The notes under the pieces: generated by a model
What the model was told of the DNA's origin: nothing
The model's input: only the letters and a program-made list of their open reading frames with translations
Databases searched by the model: none
Source: Cellvibrionales bacterium UBA1854
GTDB taxonomy: Bacteria; Pseudomonadota; Gammaproteobacteria; Pseudomonadales; Porticoccaceae
Assembly: GCA_002338445.1 (NCBI GenBank)
Contig: DDII01000044.1
Coordinates: forward strand, 1 to 17,642
Direction of reading: 5' to 3'
DNA length: 17,642 bases
In this document: in pieces, positions 14,831-17,642 of the stretch
How the letters are laid out: each line of letters begins with the position of its first letter
Numbering within the stretch: the first letter of the stretch is position 1
Translations under genes and position numbers: made by a program

Positions 14831-16342
14831 ATGAAAATTCTTAATATCCTATTTTCTCTCAGAACATATCTTTTGTGTTGCATATCTATTAATTGTCTTC
14901 CCTCAACTGCAGAGGTAGCGGCTACTTTATCAACTTCCGTTGGAAGTTCTAAGATGAATATTCTATTTATTGTAGTTGACGACTTACGTCCTGAGTTAGG
15001 TGTGTATGGAGTGAAACAAGTTAAATCACCAAATATTGATAAGCTCGCTCAGGATGGTATTTTTTTTCAAAAGGCCTACTCGCAGGCCCCTATCTGCGGA
15101 GCTTCGCGGATAAGTGTTTTAACGGGTATGTATGTGCATTCCACGAAAATCTACGGAATAGCGTTAAAAAAGAAGGAACAACTCCCCCACGTAGATAGTT
15201 TGCCGATGCACTTAAAGAAGAATGGATATAATACTGTTTCTGTCGGCAAAATATATCATCACAACGATGACGATACGCAAGCTTGGAGCAAACCACCTTT
15301 CAGAGCGATTAATGGATCTGGATATGTGACTGATGAAGCAAAAAAGCTAGTTACGTTGAATCAAAAAAGTAATCCTAGTGCTGGAACAAAGGGTCCGCCA
15401 ACTGAGGCTGCAGATGTAGCCGACTATGAGCATCATGATGGTAGTGTAGCTCGAAGAGCAATTGATGAGATAGAAAACTTAGACAGAACCGTGCCCTTTT
15501 TTTTGGCGGTGGGATTTCGTAAGCCCCATTTACCGTTTACGCCACCTAAAAAATATTGGGATATGTATAACCCCTCTTTGATTTCCGCTGCCTCCAATCC
15601 TTATTTTCCGGATAATTTCACGAAGCATACGATGAACAACTATGGTGAGCTAAGAAACTACTATGGCATGCCGCGGGGTAGGCTTGAAATAGATCCAGAT
15701 GTTGCCCAGCATCTTAAGCATGGGTATTACGCCTCAGTAACTTTTATAGACGCTCAGATAGGCAAAATTTTAAACGCTCTCAAGGTTAACGGGTTAGAGG
15801 AATCAACTATTGTGGTTGTTTTTGGTGATCATGGTTACAAACTCGGGGAACACAACAGCTGGGTAAAACATACAGCTCTCGAAATTGATTCTCGGGTGCC
15901 ATTAATAGTAAAAGTACCTAATTACAATCCTATCATCAAAAGCACGCGTTCCATCGTTGAGTTAGTGGATTTGTACCCTACATTACTCGATTTAAATGCT
16001 CTAGCTCAGCCTGAGCATTTGGAAGGGGAGAGTTTTGCTCCAATTCTGAAGAATCCTAAGTTGCCTTTCAAGCGCGCTGCGTTGAGTGTTTGGGTTGGCA
16101 AGAGATACCGATATGATGTCGAAAATCAGATAGTCGGGTACGCTCTCCAAACCGATCGATATAGGTATATTGAATACCAGCGGACTGTAACCGAACAGGT
16201 AGTTGCTCGTGAGTTATATGATCATTATGACGATCCGACAGAAAATTACAACGTAGTTCAAAAAATTAATTATAAATCAACGGTTTCCGAACTTTCAAAA
16301 ATAATGAAAGAAAAAATTGATTATCCAAAAAAAACGCTCTAG
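14831..16342 (+). CDS. Secreted sulfatase, iduronate-2-sulfatase-like (S1 family)
   Basis: The 503-residue protein hydrolyses sulfate esters, most likely on a sulfated polysaccharide. A signal peptide covers about residues 1-27 (hydrophobic YLLCCISI core); no lipobox is seen, so it should be periplasmic or released. Alkaline-phosphatase-fold residues are present: Asp50-Asp51 in VVDDLRPELG, Cys89 in PICGASR for conversion to formylglycine, Arg93, Lys140 (VGK), His233 (KPHLPF), Asp333-His334 (FGDHG) and Lys346. VVDDLRPELGVYG, FFLAVGFRKPHLPF and LGEHNSW closely follow human iduronate-2-sulfatase. The maturation motif is CxAxR where many sulfatases have CxPxR; both are accepted by known formylglycine-generating systems, none of which is in the window. 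The exact substrate cannot be read. The start ATG 14831 lacks a clear ribosome site, but the signal peptide begins there. Confidence 0.92.
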   Translation: MKILNILFSLRTYLLCCISINCLPSTAEVAATLSTSVGSSKMNILFIVVDDLRPELGVYGVKQVKSPNIDKLAQDGIFFQKAYSQAPICGASRISVLTGMYVHSTKIYGIALKKKEQLPHVDSLPMHLKKNGYNTVSVGKIYHHNDDDTQAWSKPPFRAINGSGYVTDEAKKLVTLNQKSNPSAGTKGPPTEAADVADYEHHDGSVARRAIDEIENLDRTVPFFLAVGFRKPHLPFTPPKKYWDMYNPSLISAASNPYFPDNFTKHTMNNYGELRNYYGMPRGRLEIDPDVAQHLKHGYYASVTFIDAQIGKILNALKVNGLEESTIVVVFGDHGYKLGEHNSWVKHTALEIDSRVPLIVKVPNYNPIIKSTRSIVELVDLYPTLLDLNALAQPEHLEGESFAPILKNPKLPFKRAALSVWVGKRYRYDVENQIVGYALQTDRYRYIEYQRTVTEQVVARELYDHYDDPTENYNVVQKINYKSTVSELSKIMKEKIDYPKKTL

Positions 16343-16405
16343 TGTTAAACAATGCTTGCTCCACTCTTTGTATTATTCACGCAGTGTTGAAATTTGTTTT
16401 TAATG

Positions 16406-16434
16406 TTGCGTTAATGACTCAATAAATTTATAAA
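16406..16434 (+). promoter_or_regulatory. Candidate sigma-70 promoter downstream of the sulfatase
   Basis: TTGCGT (16406-16411) and TATAAA (16429-16434) have a 17-base spacer and four and five matches to consensus. Transcription would begin near 16441 and could run to the terminator-like hairpin ending at 16800, or on to the gene at 17032. Confidence 0.4.
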
Positions 16435-16774
16435 ACTTTGACCTTTTAAACAATTGATTATGGTGGGTTTTTCAGGGTATCTTTGTTAGGGGCAAGAGGT
16501 TTATTTCTGATTGAATGACGACTCTGTATCTGGCTTCAAAGGAAGTAGAAAAGTTGACATAAAACTCAATGGTCTTAACGCCTCAGAATGATGCAGAATC
16601 TTCAAGCCTTTCGATTTTTTGTTGTGGAGTAAAATCAAAGACCGGAAAAATCAGGGTACGGTGAGTGTGGTACAGTCTTGTTTTAATGATTAGGCATCAT
16701 AGTTACCAGCCTGTGTGGTGTGTCTTTTGAATATTAGTAGGTTTTATGCTTCAAAACTTGAACAACCTAAATTT

Positions 16775-16800
16775 TGTGGGTTCCCACACCGTATTTTTTT
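16775..16800 (+). terminator. Candidate intrinsic terminator
   Basis: TGTGGG and CCCACA (16775-16780 and 16783-16788) flank two bases, which would form a compact stem with a tight loop, followed after five bases by seven T residues (16794-16800). A second hairpin lies directly upstream: TAGGTT/AACCTA arms (16738-16743 and 16764-16769) enclose TTCAA/TTGAA (16750-16754 and 16758-16762). It lies 430 bases after the sulfatase stop codon, unusually far for that gene. Confidence 0.4.
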
Positions 16801-17031
16801 GTTAGTTTTTTTCATGATAAGGTATCAGTAAATTGCATTAGAGGGCGGCAGGAGAGAGTTCAAGGGTTGCCCGGTTTAGTTTTGGTAATATGCCTGGTAG
16901 CGGGCCATAGTGAAAGCGTCTAAGAACATAAGCAAGATCACTCTTAGACCGCAATCTAAATTTTTGTTTAATTGTTAAGCGGTGCTTTGGTTTTAGAAAA
17001 ATTACAATAAAAATAATGAAAGGCTTAGGGT

Positions 17032-17642
17032 ATGTTTTTACGGCCAAATGTATTTAGTTTAGTGTTCTTTTCGAAGGTTTTATTCGTCTTTGTGGGCTCA
17101 TTTCATGGTGTCAATGTCTCAAGTGACATTGGACCTCAAGGACAGGTTTATCACTGGAGCTCGCATGCGTACCTTGCCAATGTCTCTGTCTCACTCACCG
17201 CGCTTGAGGATGATGAGGAGACGAATTATGTTGAGGATACGACTACCGATGAGTCTGGCGAATATGCCTTTTCTTTCCCGGATGGCGATGCGAGTCGTAT
17301 TACCCTTTCAAAGCAGATTGATGCGGTAGATGCCGGCTCGGTCATAAGCTCTGCTGACGCCCTTGCGGCGCTAAAGATAGCTGTTGGTATTAACCCAAAT
17401 CCAGATCCTGATGGATCCGGCCCCCTTTTAGCGCCAGCTGTCTCACCTTACCAATTCATTTCAGCGGATGTTAACCAGGATGCGCGAATTACCTCAGCGG
17501 ATGCCCTCGCGATCTTAAAGATGGCGGTTAGACTTGAGAGCGCTCTACCGAGAGCATGGGTTTTTATTTCGGAAGACACAGATTTCTGGGATCCCACCGA
17601 AAATAACGGCGCGGGCGGATTTGTTACCAACCGAGCAGATGT
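17032..17642 (+). CDS. Secreted dockerin-module protein, N-terminal part (runs off window)
   Basis: The gene opens with ATG at 17032, eight bases after an AAAGG ribosome site and just after an in-frame stop, and stays open for 203 codons to the window end. Residues 8-26 form a signal peptide core (LVFFSKVLFVFVG). The mature part begins with GQVYHWSSH (37-45), a beta-rich CNA-B-like segment with DESGEYAF (73-80), then two dockerin-like helices: SVISSADALAALKIAV (103-118) and TSADALAILKMAV (154-166). The loop before the second helix, D146-V-N148-Q-D150 to Asp157, keeps the calcium-ligand spacing of dockerins, while the first loop is degenerate. PRAWVF and DTDFWD (183-188) complete the module. 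The same module sits inside the 1623-residue protein at the other end of the window. Later domains are not visible, so its activity is unknown. Confidence 0.88.
   Translation, partial: MFLRPNVFSLVFFSKVLFVFVGSFHGVNVSSDIGPQGQVYHWSSHAYLANVSVSLTALEDDEETNYVEDTTTDESGEYAFSFPDGDASRITLSKQIDAVDAGSVISSADALAALKIAVGINPNPDPDGSGPLLAPAVSPYQFISADVNQDARITSADALAILKMAVRLESALPRAWVFISEDTDFWDPTENNGAGGFVTNRAD

Larger units (their letters stand above)
16343..17031. other. 689-base region without a convincing protein gene
   Basis: The space between the sulfatase and the next secreted-protein gene contains a candidate promoter (16406-16434), a nested hairpin (16738-16769), a terminator-like hairpin with a T run (16775-16800), and a minus-strand stretch (16913-16975) that resembles the end of a LuxR-type helix-turn-helix. 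A minus-strand frame at 16838-17047 is open but lacks overall family support. A small RNA or a long structured leader is possible. Confidence 0.5.

Noticed and set aside
16554..16559. Perfect TTGACA -35 hexamer
   Set aside because: No acceptable -10 hexamer lies 15 to 19 bases downstream.
16838..17047. Minus-strand 69-codon frame upstream of the 17032 gene
   Set aside because: It has no ribosome site and overlaps the start of the better supported plus-strand gene. Only a 20-residue part resembles a known domain, and this is listed as a weak finding.

Overview
The window looks like a chromosomal segment of a marine, polysaccharide-using gammaproteobacterium. The best taxonomic evidence is a Pseudomonas-type glutamyl-tRNA synthetase gene followed directly by tRNA-Ala(GGC), with a UspE-like tandem universal stress protein divergent from it. 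The marine inference rests on an iduronate-2-sulfatase-like sulfatase and on large secreted proteins with carbohydrate-binding, Ig-like, dockerin-like and cupredoxin modules. No phage, transposase or CRISPR array was seen.

Layout. Bases 1-5396 (minus strand) hold the start of a cadherin-domain lipoprotein, cut by the window edge, and a 1623-residue secreted mosaic protein with no recognisable catalytic domain. Bases 5750-10371 hold four metabolic genes: a NUDT19-like Nudix hydrolase (+), a small glycosyltransferase with a DxD motif (-), a short-chain dehydrogenase homologue lacking the usual catalytic Tyr (-), and a bifunctional enoyl-CoA hydratase/3-hydroxyacyl-CoA dehydrogenase (+). Bases 10482-13190 hold the uspE-like gene (-), gltX (+, TTG start) and tRNA-Ala. 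A low-GC cysteine synthase gene (13199-14200, -) abuts the tRNA and is bounded on its far side by an imperfect copy of the tRNA 3' end, as in a small tRNA-targeted island. A gene-poor stretch follows, then a secreted sulfatase (14831-16342, +), a second gene-poor stretch with a candidate promoter and intrinsic terminator, and the start of a second dockerin-module secreted protein (17032 to the window end, +).

How the genes may work together. The 1623-residue protein, the sulfatase and the 17032 protein are all predicted to be exported. The two flanking proteins share a composite module (VYHW motif, a helix pair resembling dockerin, and a DFWD motif), so they belong to one paralogous surface or secreted family. 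With the sulfatase this suggests handling of sulfated algal polysaccharide, although no glycoside hydrolase is visible here. The Nudix protein, the beta-oxidation enzyme and perhaps the SDR fit acyl-CoA metabolism. The most unusual points are the complete type-1 copper site at the C-terminus of the sugar-binding mosaic protein, the repeated dockerin-like module, the SDR with altered catalytic residues, and the tRNA-adjacent cysteine synthase island.
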